DNA from: Pseudoalteromonas sp.
GTDB taxonomy: Bacteria; Pseudomonadota; Gammaproteobacteria; Enterobacterales; Alteromonadaceae
Length of the DNA: 64,000 nt
Assembly: GCF_018402495.1 (NCBI RefSeq)
Contig: NZ_JAGYIU010000002.1
Span: 152,984 to 216,983 of the forward strand
Direction: 5' to 3'
Positions 9,941-19,038 of the stretch are shown here, one piece after another (the first letter of the stretch is position 1; every line of letters begins with the position of its first letter). The notes beneath the pieces were generated by a model. It was not told the DNA's origin. It did not search any database and worked only from the letters and a program-made list of their open reading frames with translations. The position numbers and the translations under genes were made by a program.

Positions 9941-9952
9941 GGACAAGTGTCC
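9941..9952. promoter_or_regulatory. Dyad GGACAAGTGTCC, possible operator upstream of purM
   Basis: GGACA-AG-TGTCC with flanking GC and TT reads GCGGACAAGTGTCCTT, the same as the motif at 2518-2529 on its minus strand apart from the two central bases. It lies 107 bp before the purM start. I do not see a PurR-type box (ACGCAAACGTTTGCGT) here. Confidence 0.35.
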
Positions 9953-10059
9953 TTGTCTTTAAAATCAAATCTAGATTTCAACTAGCCGCGACCTTGCAAT
10001 TGTTGTAAAATACGCGCGTTTCTAAGTAAGCATCAAAGCAACTATTTTGAGGAAAATCT

Positions 10060-11112
10060 GTGAGTGAACAAAAACAGTCTCTAAGCTATAAAGACGCGGG
10101 CGTAGATATCGACGCTGGTAATGCACTTGTTGAGCGTATTAAAGGCGTAGTTAAAAAAACGCGTCGTCCTGAAGTGATGGGCGGAATTGGTGGTTTTGGC
10201 GCACTGTGCGAAATTCCTGAAGGTTATAAGCAACCCGTACTTGTGGCAGGCACCGATGGTGTAGGCACAAAATTGCGTTTAGCGATTGACCTCAAAAAAC
10301 ACGATACAGTAGGTATTGATTTAGTTGCTATGTGTGTAAACGACTTAATAGTACAAGGCGCTGAACCCCTGTTTTTTCTTGATTACTATGCAACGGGTAA
10401 ACTAGATGTAGACACAGCAGCCGACGTAGTAACCGGTATTGGTAAAGGTTGTGAAATTTCAGGTTGTGCCCTAATTGGTGGCGAAACAGCTGAAATGCCA
10501 GGTATGTATGATGGTGAAGACTACGACATGGCAGGTTTTTGCACCGGTGTGGTAGAAAAATCTAAAATTATTGATGGCACTAAAGTGGCTGCAGGCGATC
10601 AACTAATCGCGCTTGCTTCTAGCGGCCCTCACTCAAATGGTTTCTCTTTAATTCGTAAAGTTTTAGAAATCTCTAACGCTGATACTAATCAAGTGATTGA
10701 TGGCAAAACCTTAGGTGAACACCTTTTAGAGCCAACACGCATTTACGTTAAACCCTTACTTGAGTTGTTCAAGCAAGTAGACGTGCATGCCCTTTCGCAC
10801 ATTACTGGTGGCGGCTTTTGGGAAAATATTCCACGCGTATTACCTGAATCGGCTAAAGCAGTTGTGAAAGGTGATAGCTGGCAGTGGCCAACTGTATTTA
10901 ATTGGCTACAAGAAAACGGCAATATTACCACTCACGAAATGTACCGCACATTTAACTGTGGCGTAGGCATGGTGCTAGTTGTCCCTGCGGACCAACTTAA
11001 TAACAGCTTAAATATTTTAAAAGACCTTGGCGAAAATGCATGGCACCTTGGTGAGATTCAAGATGCGGTTGCAGGTCAAGAGCAAGTTGAAATTGTAGGT
11101 GGTGCTGCGTAA
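10060..11112 (+). CDS. purM: Phosphoribosylformylglycinamidine cyclo-ligase (AIR synthetase)
   Basis: A 350-residue cytosolic enzyme for step five of purine synthesis, closing the imidazole ring of AIR with ATP. Family motifs include [21 protein letters not shown] at the N-terminus, a [14 protein letters not shown] loop, [11 protein letters not shown] and [17 protein letters not shown]. It starts at GTG 10060 with GAGG in front (TTTTGAGGAAAATCT). Its stop overlaps the ATG of purN by one base, so the two are translationally coupled, as in E. coli. Confidence 0.98.
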   Translation: MSEQKQSLSYKDAGVDIDAGNALVERIKGVVKKTRRPEVMGGIGGFGALCEIPEGYKQPVLVAGTDGVGTKLRLAIDLKKHDTVGIDLVAMCVNDLIVQGAEPLFFLDYYATGKLDVDTAADVVTGIGKGCEISGCALIGGETAEMPGMYDGEDYDMAGFCTGVVEKSKIIDGTKVAAGDQLIALASSGPHSNGFSLIRKVLEISNADTNQVIDGKTLGEHLLEPTRIYVKPLLELFKQVDVHALSHITGGGFWENIPRVLPESAKAVVKGDSWQWPTVFNWLQENGNITTHEMYRTFNCGVGMVLVVPADQLNNSLNILKDLGENAWHLGEIQDAVAGQEQVEIVGGAA

Positions 11113-11759
11113 TGGCACCCACTCGTCTAGTAGTTTTGATTTCAGGCAGTGGCTCTAATTTACAAGCCATTATTGATGCCTGTGAAAGCGGCGAGATAAA
11201 CGCTCATATTGCGGCTGTTATTAGTAATAAAGCAGACGCATATGGGTTAGAGCGTGCAAAAAATGCTGGTATTGCCACACACGTGCTGAGTCATAAAGAG
11301 TTTGACTCACGCGAAGCGTACGATGCCCAGTTAATGCATATAATTGACTCTTTTGAACCAAATCTAGTTGTATTAGCTGGGTTTATGCGTATTCTAACCC
11401 CAAGCTTAGTGCAAAAATATGTTGGAAAAATGTTGAACATTCATCCATCTTTGTTGCCTAAGTACCAAGGGCTGAATACCCACCAAAGAGCAATTGATGC
11501 AAAAGACGACGTTCACGGCGTTAGTGTTCACTTTGTTACTGAAGAATTAGACGGCGGACCCGTTATTCTTCAAGCTAAAGTGCCTGTATTAGCAGACGAT
11601 ACAGCAGAGACGCTCGCGAAACGTGTGCATGCGCAAGAGCACATAATTTATCCTTTGGTGGTCAAATGGTTCAGTGAACAACGACTTACGATGGAAGCAG
11701 ATTATGCAGTTCTTGACGAAAAACAACTTCCTGCACACGGCGCGCACTACCCAAAATAA
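11112..11759 (+). CDS. purN: Phosphoribosylglycinamide formyltransferase PurN
   Basis: A 215-residue enzyme transferring a formyl group from 10-formyl-tetrahydrofolate to GAR in purine synthesis. Visible motifs are LISGSGSNLQAIIDAC (phosphate loop), NIHPSLLPKYQGLNTHQRA with the catalytic Asn-His pair, and HFVTEELDGGPVILQ with the catalytic Asp. It is coupled to purM. Its last 56 bp overlap the start of the next gene in another frame. Confidence 0.97.
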   Translation: MAPTRLVVLISGSGSNLQAIIDACESGEINAHIAAVISNKADAYGLERAKNAGIATHVLSHKEFDSREAYDAQLMHIIDSFEPNLVVLAGFMRILTPSLVQKYVGKMLNIHPSLLPKYQGLNTHQRAIDAKDDVHGVSVHFVTEELDGGPVILQAKVPVLADDTAETLAKRVHAQEHIIYPLVVKWFSEQRLTMEADYAVLDEKQLPAHGAHYPK

Positions 11760-12510
11760 AAAATTAGGTGCCTGGCTAGTATGTGCAGGCACTTTATTAC
11801 TGCCTACCAGCCTGATTGCAGGTGAGTTAACTCAATTCCAAGCTAGCTATGATATTTTGCGCAAAGGCAGCACCCATGGTAAAGCTGAGCGTACGCTTAA
11901 AAAGCTTAACAATGATAACTACCAAGTAACCTACCGCAGCGATATTGAATGGATGATTTTTTCTGATTCACGTCAGGAGTCATCAACCTTTCGCTTTGCT
12001 AATAATAAAGTTGAGCCTATTAAATACGCTATGATCCGCACAGGCACAGGGCCTGACAAAGAGTACGAAATTAACTTTGACCGTCAAACAAAAACCGTCA
12101 CCAGCAACTCCAGTGATTACCCGTTAAAATGCCAATGGCATGATAATTTTCAAGACGGGATCTCTTATCAAGTGCAAGTTCGAGAGGGTCTAAAACAAGG
12201 TAAAACCCGTTTCTCGTTTCCGTTAGTTGATAAAAAAGGTAATTGCCGTGACTACGACTTTGAAGTAGTAGAAACCGAAATGATTTCCTTACCGATTGGT
12301 AACGTAGAAGCCATTAAAGTAAAACGTTTATACGACAATGACAAACGCCAAGCCTTAGCGTGGTTTGCACCTGAAATGGATTTCATGTTGGTACGTATGT
12401 GGAAAGGCGAAAAAGGGGTAGAGCAATTTGAAGTGCAGATGAACTCATTTACCGTGATCAATCCACCTGTTTTACCTGCAGAAATTAAACACGACCTAAC
12501 ACCCGAATAA
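11704..12510 (+). CDS. Exported DUF3108 domain protein
   Basis: I start this at ATG 11704 (MQFLTKNNF), inside the end of purN, because GGAAG lies 6 bases upstream; the longer frame from GTG 11674 has no ribosome-binding site. The 268-residue protein has a signal peptide with a long polar head (to about residue 40, LLLPTSLIAG). The mature part has the repeated beta-strand pattern of DUF3108: FQASYDILRKGSTHGKAERT, YQVTYRSDIEW, DYDFEVVETEMI and LPIGNVEAIKVKR. DUF3108 is a periplasmic or envelope domain without a known activity. The gene is coupled to purMN by position, probably not by function. Confidence 0.85.
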   Translation: MQFLTKNNFLHTARTTQNKKLGAWLVCAGTLLLPTSLIAGELTQFQASYDILRKGSTHGKAERTLKKLNNDNYQVTYRSDIEWMIFSDSRQESSTFRFANNKVEPIKYAMIRTGTGPDKEYEINFDRQTKTVTSNSSDYPLKCQWHDNFQDGISYQVQVREGLKQGKTRFSFPLVDKKGNCRDYDFEVVETEMISLPIGNVEAIKVKRLYDNDKRQALAWFAPEMDFMLVRMWKGEKGVEQFEVQMNSFTVINPPVLPAEIKHDLTPE

Positions 12511-12530
12511 TTTGTTTACAATAAGCAAAC

Positions 12531-12573
12531 GAAAGGCCCAAGTGTGATAATCATCATTTGGGCCTTTCATTTT
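12531..12573. terminator. Rho-independent terminator after the purMN operon
   Basis: GAAAGGCCCAA and TTGGGCCTTTC form an 11 bp stem with a 17-base loop and a following T run, 20 bp past the DUF3108 stop. Confidence 0.85.
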
Positions 12574-12608
12574 TAATACTTATACATTTTATTAATTTGA
12601 AACTTTAA

Positions 12609-12639
12609 GTTGGGTTTCGTTTCTTTTTACCCAAACTAC
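12609..12639 (-). repeat. Interspersed GTTGGGTTTCG hairpin repeat, copy 2
   Basis: GTTGGGTTTCGTTTC at the start and CCCAAACTAC at the end match the copy at 7315-7345. Its last bases supply the TAG stop of the amidotransferase gene on the minus strand, so the repeat touches the coding end. Confidence 0.55.
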
Positions 12640-13400
12640 ATTAATTCACCCATTTTAAATAATGCAAATTCTCCTGGTTGCATTTTTTGCCAGCGCTCAT
12701 CATTTGTCAGCGGTCTGGTTGCTATAACCGTTACTACATCGTTTGGTGTGGTTTCTTGTTGAAAATCTACCACCATATCGGCATCAATAAGCGTCGCTTT
12801 ACCAAAGGGCGCCCTGCGCGTAATGTAATGCAAGTTGTTAGTACAATACGCCAGTACAAATACCCCATCAGTTAATAGCATATTAAACACACCTTTTTCT
12901 CGTAACGTATGCGAAAGCTTAGCGGCGTATCTAAATACAGAGGCCATATTACTTGGTCGCTGCGGGTACTTTTCACGAATTTTGTCAAGCAACCAGCAAA
13001 ATGCCAGCTCGCTATCAGTATTACCCACTGGCCGATAATATTCGGGTTTTAAATCATGATAATTTGAAAGCTGCCCGTTATGGGCATACGTTATTTCACG
13101 CCCCCACAACTCCCGAGTAAACGGATGAGTATTTTCAAGACACACTCGCCCACGGTTGCCTTGGCGAATATGACTTATGACCGATACGCTTTTAATCGGG
13201 TACGCTTTTACCAACTTTGCTATTTCTGACTGATAACTTGGCTCGGGATCTTTAAAGGTTCTGCAACCTTTACCTTCATAAAAAGTAATGCCCCAACCAT
13301 CTTTGTGCGGCCCCGTATTGCCACCGCGCTCCAACAACCCTGAAAAACTAAAACAAATATCCGTTGGTACATTGGCCGACATGCCAAGTAATTCACACAT
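12636..13400 (-). CDS. Class II glutamine amidotransferase domain protein, YafJ-like
   Basis: A 254-residue cytosolic protein. Cys2 after the initiator Met (MCELLGMSA) is the N-terminal nucleophile of class II amidotransferases. GPHKDGWGITFY, VISHIRQGNRG, ENTHPFTRELWGREITYAHNG and GNTDSELAFCWLLD are typical of the YafJ/EgtC-like group. The family hydrolyses glutamine, or a related amide, but the YafJ substrate is not known. It is a single gene with a repeat at its 3' end. Confidence 0.88.
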   Translation of the reverse strand: MCELLGMSANVPTDICFSFSGLLERGGNTGPHKDGWGITFYEGKGCRTFKDPEPSYQSEIAKLVKAYPIKSVSVISHIRQGNRGRVCLENTHPFTRELWGREITYAHNGQLSNYHDLKPEYYRPVGNTDSELAFCWLLDKIREKYPQRPSNMASVFRYAAKLSHTLREKGVFNMLLTDGVFVLAYCTNNLHYITRRAPFGKATLIDADMVVDFQQETTPNDVVTVIATRPLTNDERWQKMQPGEFALFKMGELM

Positions 13401-13591
13401 AAAATAAATAAACCTTTAAAAGCTGAACATAGATATCGTTCTATTTTTATTAAGCGTACACTGATTATCATAAGTATATTTACTTAATTAAACCTATATT
13501 ACTACTAGATTAATTGATTTTTTAATACCTTTTGTCTTTAGTGATATAACTCGATTTAAACCACCACGGCTCTATACAACGTATAAAGGAA

Positions 13592-13604
13592 AGTACATTG
13601 TACT
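13592..13604. promoter_or_regulatory. Palindrome AGTACATTGTACT in the fadE upstream region
   Basis: A perfect 13 bp palindrome (AGTACA-T-TGTACT) about 105 bp before fadE. It may be a regulator site; I assign none. The 309 bp between 13400 and 13710 hold no gene, only this motif and the FadR-like site. Confidence 0.3.
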
Positions 13605-13678
13605 AATCGCAGCAGTAACTACACTTTTATCTATGTAATTGTACTTGAAACTTAGCGTTACTAGCGCTACTCTAAACG

Positions 13679-13695
13679 AGGTGGTCTGACCTCTA
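13679..13695. promoter_or_regulatory. FadR-like operator before fadE
   Basis: AGGTGGTCTGACCTCTA carries the FadR core GGTCNGACC and agrees with the E. coli consensus AACTGGTCNGACCAGTT at about 11 of 16 defined positions. It lies 15 bp before the fadE ATG, where a bound repressor would block transcription. Acyl-CoA would release FadR and induce beta-oxidation. The site is a sequence match only. Confidence 0.6.
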
Positions 13696-13709
13696 TTAAG
13701 GAATTAGCA

Positions 13710-16166
13710 ATGACACTCATATTCACACTCGGTTTAATCGCACTGCTTAGCATTGCGCTTTACCACAGAGCGAGTTGGAACACAGCACTTGGTGTTTCTG
13801 CCGCAACATTATTAATTGGTACCTTTGCAGGTGCTTTTGGTTTAATAAGCTGGTTGATTTTTTTAATCATCGCAGTGCCTCTTTCCGTTACTGGCGTTCG
13901 TCAGCAGTATATTATCAAGCCTATCTTTAAGGTATTCAAAAAAGTAACGCCAACTATGTCTGACACAGAAAAGTCAGCTATTGATGCCGGCACAACTTGG
14001 TGGGAAGCCGATTTATTTTGTGGTAACCCAGACTGGAAAAAACTGCACCAGTACCCAGTACCTAAATTAACTATTGAAGAACAAGCGTTTATAGACGGCC
14101 CTGTTGAGGTTGTATGTAGCATGCTGGACGATTGGGAAGCGACTCATGAGCTAACTGATCTTCCTCAAGATGTATGGCAATACCTAAAAGATAACAAATT
14201 CTTTGCCATGATCATTAAAAAGGAATATGGCGGCTTAGAATTTTCTGCATTTGCACAATCATGTGTACTGCAAAAGCTAACCAGTAAATCAACATTGCTG
14301 TCGTCTATTGTTGGTGTACCTAACTCGTTAGGCCCAGGTGAATTATTACAGCACTACGGTACTGAAGATCAAAAAAATCATTACCTGCCTCGTTTAGCGA
14401 GTGGCCAAGAAATCCCGTGTTTTGCACTTACTTCTCCAGAAGCAGGTTCTGATGCAAGCGCAATTCCAGACTACGGTGTAGTGTGTAAAGGCCAATGGAA
14501 TGGTGAAGAGGTTGTGGGTGTCAGCCTTACATGGAACAAACGTTATATTACACTTGCACCAGTGGCGACGGTTCTTGGTTTAGCCTTCAAACTACAAGAC
14601 CCTGATGGCCTATTGAGCGATGTTAAAGAGCCAGGCATTACCTGTGCGCTTATTCCAACAGATACCCCTGGGGTAGAAATTGGTCGTCGTCACTTTCCGC
14701 TTAATGTGCCGTTCCAAAATGGCCCTACTCGCGGTAAAGATATTTTCGTCCCCCTTGATTACATTATTGGAGGTCCAGAAATGGCTGGCCAAGGCTGGCG
14801 TATGCTGGTTGAATGTTTATCAGTGGGTCGTGCAATCACATTGCCGTCAAACTCAGCCGGTGGTATTAAAATGATTGCCACTGCAACGGGTGCTTATAGC
14901 CGTATTCGTCGTCAATTCCGTTTACCTATTGGTAAAATGGAAGGGGTTGAAGAGTCAATGGCAAAACTTGCTGGTTATGCATATAGCTCTGATGCAGCTG
15001 TTAGCATGTCTACAGGCGCGGTTGATTTAGGTGAAAAGCCTTCGGTTATTTCTGCCATCGTTAAATACCACCTAACAGAGCAAATGCGCGATGCAACCAT
15101 TCATGCAATGGATGTACTTGGCGGTAAAGGGATCATGCTTGGGCCAAATAACTATTTGGGTCGTGGCTATCAAGGTGCACCTATTGCCATTACTGTTGAA
15201 GGTGCAAACATCTTGACCCGTAATATGATTATTTATGGTCAAGGTGCAATTCGTTGTCATCCATTTGTACTTACCGAGCTAGGTGCGTGTGAAATTGAAG
15301 ACCGCGAAGAAGCGCTGAATGTATTTGATAAAGCGCTCATGGGCCACATTGGCTTTACTATGTCTAACTTAGTACGCACTAAATGGCTTGCACTTACTGG
15401 CGCTCGCTTTACTAGCGTGCCATACAAAGACGAAACAGCTGAGTTTTACCGTATAGCTTCACGCTTTAGTGCATCACTTGCGCTGATGTCAGATATTAGC
15501 ATGGCAGTATTTGGTGGTTCTCTTAAACGTAAAGAACGTATTTCAGCACGTTTAGGCGACTTATTAAGTTACCTTTATTTAGTATCTGCAACGCTAAAAC
15601 GTTACAACGACGAAGGCCGTAAAAAAGAAGATTTTGCATTGGTTCAATGGAGCTGTCAGGATCACCTTTACCACTGCCAGCGTGCACTTGCTGATTTAAT
15701 CAATAACATGCCGTCGGCTCCACTACGTGGTGTTTTAAAAGTATTGTTATTCCCGTTTGGTCGTCCGGTTCGTAAACCTACTGACAAACTAGAACATAAA
15801 TTAGCGCAAATTTTACAAGTGCCCAGTGAAACGCGTAATCGTTTAGCTAGTTACGTATACCTAACTAATGAGCCGCTTAACCTTGTAGGGCGTCAAGAGC
15901 AAACGCTTAAAGACGTACTAGAAGTAGAGCCATTGTTTGAGCGTGTATGTAAAGAGAAAGGCGTTAAATTGCCATTCTTCCAACTAGATAAAGTGGCGCA
16001 AATGGGGCTAGAAGCGGGCATTTTAAGCCAAGCTGAAGCTGATAAGTTAGCAGCTGTTGAACAAGCTCGCTTAGACGTTATTAACGTTGACGACTTTGAC
16101 CCTGCCGATTTACTTGCCGGCAAGGCAGCGCGTAACAGCGTTTCTAAAAAGGCCAATGCTGCTTAA
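13710..16166 (+). CDS. fadE: Acyl-CoA dehydrogenase FadE
   Basis: An 818-residue FAD enzyme for the first oxidation of fatty acyl-CoA beta-oxidation, the length of E. coli FadE (814). The N-terminus has two hydrophobic segments ([16 protein letters not shown] and a second near residues 35-60) that tether it to the membrane. Dehydrogenase-core motifs include [38 protein letters not shown] and [25 protein letters not shown], then the long FadE-specific C-terminal domain. AAGGA lies before the ATG. It is monocistronic, with a FadR-like site upstream. Confidence 0.97.
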   Translation: MTLIFTLGLIALLSIALYHRASWNTALGVSAATLLIGTFAGAFGLISWLIFLIIAVPLSVTGVRQQYIIKPIFKVFKKVTPTMSDTEKSAIDAGTTWWEADLFCGNPDWKKLHQYPVPKLTIEEQAFIDGPVEVVCSMLDDWEATHELTDLPQDVWQYLKDNKFFAMIIKKEYGGLEFSAFAQSCVLQKLTSKSTLLSSIVGVPNSLGPGELLQHYGTEDQKNHYLPRLASGQEIPCFALTSPEAGSDASAIPDYGVVCKGQWNGEEVVGVSLTWNKRYITLAPVATVLGLAFKLQDPDGLLSDVKEPGITCALIPTDTPGVEIGRRHFPLNVPFQNGPTRGKDIFVPLDYIIGGPEMAGQGWRMLVECLSVGRAITLPSNSAGGIKMIATATGAYSRIRRQFRLPIGKMEGVEESMAKLAGYAYSSDAAVSMSTGAVDLGEKPSVISAIVKYHLTEQMRDATIHAMDVLGGKGIMLGPNNYLGRGYQGAPIAITVEGANILTRNMIIYGQGAIRCHPFVLTELGACEIEDREEALNVFDKALMGHIGFTMSNLVRTKWLALTGARFTSVPYKDETAEFYRIASRFSASLALMSDISMAVFGGSLKRKERISARLGDLLSYLYLVSATLKRYNDEGRKKEDFALVQWSCQDHLYHCQRALADLINNMPSAPLRGVLKVLLFPFGRPVRKPTDKLEHKLAQILQVPSETRNRLASYVYLTNEPLNLVGRQEQTLKDVLEVEPLFERVCKEKGVKLPFFQLDKVAQMGLEAGILSQAEADKLAAVEQARLDVINVDDFDPADLLAGKAARNSVSKKANAA

Positions 16167-16205
16167 TTCATGTTTTGTAAAGTGAGAGCAGCAACCCTGT
16201 TGTAA

Positions 16206-17285
16206 TTAGCCAAACCAGCGCATAATGCGCTGGTTTTTTTGTGCAAGGTAAACCTGTAATACACACCACATATTTCCAATGACAAATAATACAATATGAG
16301 TGTAACCAAAAATAACGCTATAACTTATTGTGGCGACTAAAAACAGCAATATGCTAGATAAAAACTGGCTGATATAAAAGGCGCGTTCTTGCTCGCATGT
16401 TTTAAAAAATAATCGATACTGCTCATACACCCTACCGCAATCAAATTGCAATGAGCTACTAAAAAGCACAATAAAAGCCATGGCCAATACCGCAAATATG
16501 GGCACTAAATCAGCACGTTCGTTTATTAGCGTAGCATATGCCATAAATACAGATAAAAGTAGCGACACACGCCAAACAAGTACCCAGCTATGGTTTAGTA
16601 AATAACAACACCAAAAGCCAAATAATGAACTTACTGCAATTCGCCCGTTGATATTAACCACGGGAACAAAAAGACTCAGCGCAAACAATAAAGCAAAGCC
16701 CATATGATAAGTGAGCGATTGTATATGAATAGGAACACACACTAATATCGCGCTAAACAAAAAGCCATAACCCAACGCGCTGGGTTTGTATAAACACAAA
16801 ATGCCCAAGCTAAACTGCAGCAACATAAATACAATAAAATGCGGTACTTCAACCCATTGTGACAGCGATAAATCCAGTGCAATTAATACACTGGCTATTA
16901 GCCATGCATTACTGAGCGTTAATAATTTAATATCGATTAAATATAACCAAACTGATCGCGCAATAGTGCGCTGAAATAACCGCTGGTAACTATTTTTAAT
17001 CGCTGATTTCATTGCGCTAAGCATCACACTTTGTAGTAACAAATAAAACAACGCCATTTGTGCGCTGTATTGAGATGCTGCGCTACTGTCTATAATTTTC
17101 CCTAAACCTAAAAAAAGTAGCAATATCAACCCCAATACTGACGAGCCTAACACCACTAAAAATAACAACCCGAAGCTTTTTAGTTGTAACAATAATTGCT
17201 TAAGCTCTAGCTGATAAGCTAAATACCGGTAACCCATAAATACTCTATATTGGGTTAATAAGTGTTTACTAAAAGCAATATTCAT
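16206..17285 (-). CDS. Membrane subunit of an orphan ABC transporter
   Basis: A 359-residue integral membrane protein with about ten hydrophobic segments, among them LLFLVVLGSSVLGLILLLFLG near the N-terminus and several in the second half. I start at ATG 17285 because it overlaps the ATPase stop as ATGA, the usual coupling; the frame also opens at GTG 17297. I recognise no named family; it most resembles ABC-2 type permeases in layout. With the ATPase upstream it should form an exporter. Its 3' end overlaps the fadE terminator. Substrate unknown. Confidence 0.72.
   Translation of the reverse strand: MNIAFSKHLLTQYRVFMGYRYLAYQLELKQLLLQLKSFGLLFLVVLGSSVLGLILLLFLGLGKIIDSSAASQYSAQMALFYLLLQSVMLSAMKSAIKNSYQRLFQRTIARSVWLYLIDIKLLTLSNAWLIASVLIALDLSLSQWVEVPHFIVFMLLQFSLGILCLYKPSALGYGFLFSAILVCVPIHIQSLTYHMGFALLFALSLFVPVVNINGRIAVSSLFGFWCCYLLNHSWVLVWRVSLLLSVFMAYATLINERADLVPIFAVLAMAFIVLFSSSLQFDCGRVYEQYRLFFKTCEQERAFYISQFLSSILLFLVATISYSVIFGYTHIVLFVIGNMWCVLQVYLAQKNQRIMRWFG
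16213..16240 (+). terminator. Rho-independent terminator after fadE
   Basis: AACCAGCGCA-taa-TGCGCTGGTT plus a T run. It overlaps the last codons of the convergent membrane-subunit gene. Confidence 0.85.
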
Positions 17286-17872
17286 AACGAGATGCACTCA
17301 AAGCCATGTTCAACAAATGGCGCAGGCTCGTGGCAAGTAATAATAATTTGCCCGTTTGGTTTATCTGCTAAGTAAGCGTCAAGTAAGGAGAGTAAATATT
17401 GGATACTTGCCTGATCAAGCGCTGCGCTAGGCTCATCAAGTAATAGATAAGGTGCTTTGCGCATTAATGCTAAAATTAACTGGCACTTTTTTTGATTGCC
17501 AGATGACAATGCATCAAAACGCGTATTAAGGAATTCACTAAAATTAAAACCGCTAATAATGGCATCAGGCCATGGGCAACCCAGTGTATTAACAGATAAA
17601 TGCATAATTTGCTGGGCAGTTAAAAACTCGGGTAACGCAATACGGTCAGTAGCAATAGCGACCTGCTTACCTAACTCTTTAGGTATTTTCCCTGCAAATA
17701 AAAATGTGCCACTTTGCGGCTTTTCAAGCCCCGCTAGCATCATAAGTAACGTAGTTTTACCTTGACCATTAGGTGCATCAATACACACTTTTTGGCTGCT
17801 AAACACTTTGTTGTAATCGCGGTAAATTACGTTGTCAGAAAACTGCTTATTTAGGCCAATCACTTCAATCAT
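17282..17872 (-). CDS. ABC transporter ATP-binding subunit
   Basis: A compact 196-residue ATPase, shorter than the usual 210-240. Walker A is APNGQGKTTLL, the signature is LSSGNQKKCQL, Walker B is APYLLLDEPSAALD, and the H loop is IIITCHEPAP. Order and size resemble small ATPases such as CcmA. It is the first gene of a two-gene operon with the permease, ending in an ATGA overlap. No accessory or substrate-binding gene is nearby, which points to export rather than uptake. Substrate unknown. Confidence 0.88.
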   Translation of the reverse strand: MIEVIGLNKQFSDNVIYRDYNKVFSSQKVCIDAPNGQGKTTLLMMLAGLEKPQSGTFLFAGKIPKELGKQVAIATDRIALPEFLTAQQIMHLSVNTLGCPWPDAIISGFNFSEFLNTRFDALSSGNQKKCQLILALMRKAPYLLLDEPSAALDQASIQYLLSLLDAYLADKPNGQIIITCHEPAPFVEHGFECISL

Positions 17873-18001
17873 AAAATATCCCTTTAAATTAGCATGGCAT
17901 TATAAGTAATTTTTTATGCAGAATAAAACCATTGAAATCGCTTTTGAAACAACACTAAAGATAAAAATAGCCCCACTCCTTAATAGTAATAGATCTTTGT
18001 T

Positions 18002-18162
18002 ATACCAATTGCATTAAATTAGTGATCTATTATAGCGACAAAGAAATAAGTCGATAACAAGGCGAAAATTATGATACATAGTTGTTCTATATAAATAATT
18101 TTTAACGCAGGTAACGGATTATTTAATACGCTAGAATGATCATGTTTTAATAAAATTGGTAT
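18002..18162. mobile_element. MITE-like 161 bp element with terminal inverted repeats
   Basis: It begins ATACCAATTGCATTAAA and its other end, read on the minus strand, is ATACCAATTTTATTAAA: 17 bp terminal repeats with two mismatches. It has no open frame and is AT-rich. Size, ends and lack of coding fit a non-autonomous element or a dispersed repeat. I see no clear target-site duplication. Confidence 0.6.
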
Positions 18163-18454
18163 TAGCAAAGGTGAAAAAGTTTAAGAAGCTCTGAAACCAC
18201 CTCTGTCATCAACAGCAACTTACCCTACCGTTTTGACACTAAAGACAAGTTTTAACAGCTACGGTGTTATGGCTTAGCCTCAAGCCAATATAAACTGTTT
18301 TAAAAGATAATTTGAATTTTGATAACACGTAAAGCTGCGAACTTAACTAAAAATTAAACTATGAGTTTTTTAATTCAAGCCTATTGGGGTTTGCTTATTG
18401 ACTGTGACCGACTAGCGAATAGCCAAAATATGTTTTATTCAAAGATTTGATAAG

Positions 18455-18477
18455 CTTGTTATTGAGGAAATAACAAG
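18455..18477 (-). terminator. Hairpin after the tRNA-Asp cluster
   Basis: CTTGTTATT and AATAACAAG form a 9 bp stem with a 5-base loop directly after the last tRNA in the direction of transcription. No clear T run follows, so it may be a weak terminator or a processing signal. Confidence 0.45.
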
Positions 18478-18554
18478 TGGCGGAGTGGACGGGACTCGAA
18501 CCCGCGACCCCCGGCGTGACAGGCCGGTATTCTAACCAACTGAACTACCACTCC
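18478..18554 (-). tRNA. tRNA-Asp (GTC), copy 5 in transcription order
   Basis: A 77-base cloverleaf on the minus strand with encoded CCA. The acceptor is GGAGTGG/CCACTCC, the discriminator G, the anticodon GTC in CTGTCACG, and the T arm GGGTTCGAGTCCC. It is nearly identical to E. coli tRNA-Asp. Confidence 0.98.
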
Positions 18555-18591
18555 GCAGAGATATCTTTTTACTTGTCATTACTTAATTTGT

Positions 18592-18668
18592 TGGCGGAGT
18601 GGACGGGACTCGAACCCGCGACCCCCGGCGTGACAGGCCGGTATTCTAACCAACTGAACTACCACTCC
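18592..18668 (-). tRNA. tRNA-Asp (GTC), copy 4
   Basis: The same 77-base sequence as its neighbours, minus strand, anticodon GTC, CCA encoded. Spacers between copies differ in sequence, so the array arose by old duplication or is homogenised by gene conversion. Confidence 0.98.
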
Positions 18669-18698
18669 AGCGTATATTTAAACTGTTATTTTTCTTAT

Positions 18699-18775
18699 TG
18701 GCGGAGCGGACGGGACTCGAACCCGCGACCCCCGGCGTGACAGGCCGGTATTCTAACCAACTGAACTACCACTCC
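18699..18775 (-). tRNA. tRNA-Asp (GTC), copy 3, with an acceptor-stem wobble
   Basis: Identical to the others except one base in the 3' acceptor strand (CCGCTCC instead of CCACTCC), which turns the U5-A68 pair into a U-G wobble. The cloverleaf stays intact and the gene is probably functional. Confidence 0.97.
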
Positions 18776-18816
18776 ATAATAAGAATATGTTTTACAACCA
18801 TATGTTGTGTAAGTGT

Positions 18817-18893
18817 TGGCGGAGTGGACGGGACTCGAACCCGCGACCCCCGGCGTGACAGGCCGGTATTCTAACCAACTGAACTACCACTCC
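18817..18893 (-). tRNA. tRNA-Asp (GTC), copy 2
   Basis: A 77-base minus-strand tRNA-Asp with anticodon GTC and encoded CCA, same sequence as copies 1, 4 and 5. Confidence 0.98.
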
Positions 18894-18919
18894 AGCTTTA
18901 CTTACAAATTGTCGAAAAT

Positions 18920-18996
18920 TGGCGGAGTGGACGGGACTCGAACCCGCGACCCCCGGCGTGACAGGCCGGTATTCTAACCAACTGAACTACCACTCC
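18920..18996 (-). tRNA. tRNA-Asp (GTC), copy 1, promoter-proximal
   Basis: A 77-base minus-strand tRNA-Asp with anticodon GTC and encoded CCA. It is the first gene after the promoter at 19039-19067. Confidence 0.98.
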
Positions 18997-19038
18997 ACAT
19001 TTTCGTTGCTATCTGAGTGTCCCCTGACAGCGGCGTGA

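Larger units (their letters stand above)
17873..18477. other. 605 bp gene-free region
   Basis: Apart from the MITE-like element at 18002-18162 and the hairpin at 18455-18477 I see nothing supported here. The bases from 18163 to 18454 are AT-rich, with no long open frame and no clear promoter. Confidence 0.6.

Noticed and set aside
18477..18740. Open frame of 87 codons with repeated GLEPATPGVTGRYSNQLNYH on the plus strand
   Set aside because: It is the antisense reading of tandem tRNA-Asp genes, and the repeat is the tRNA sequence.
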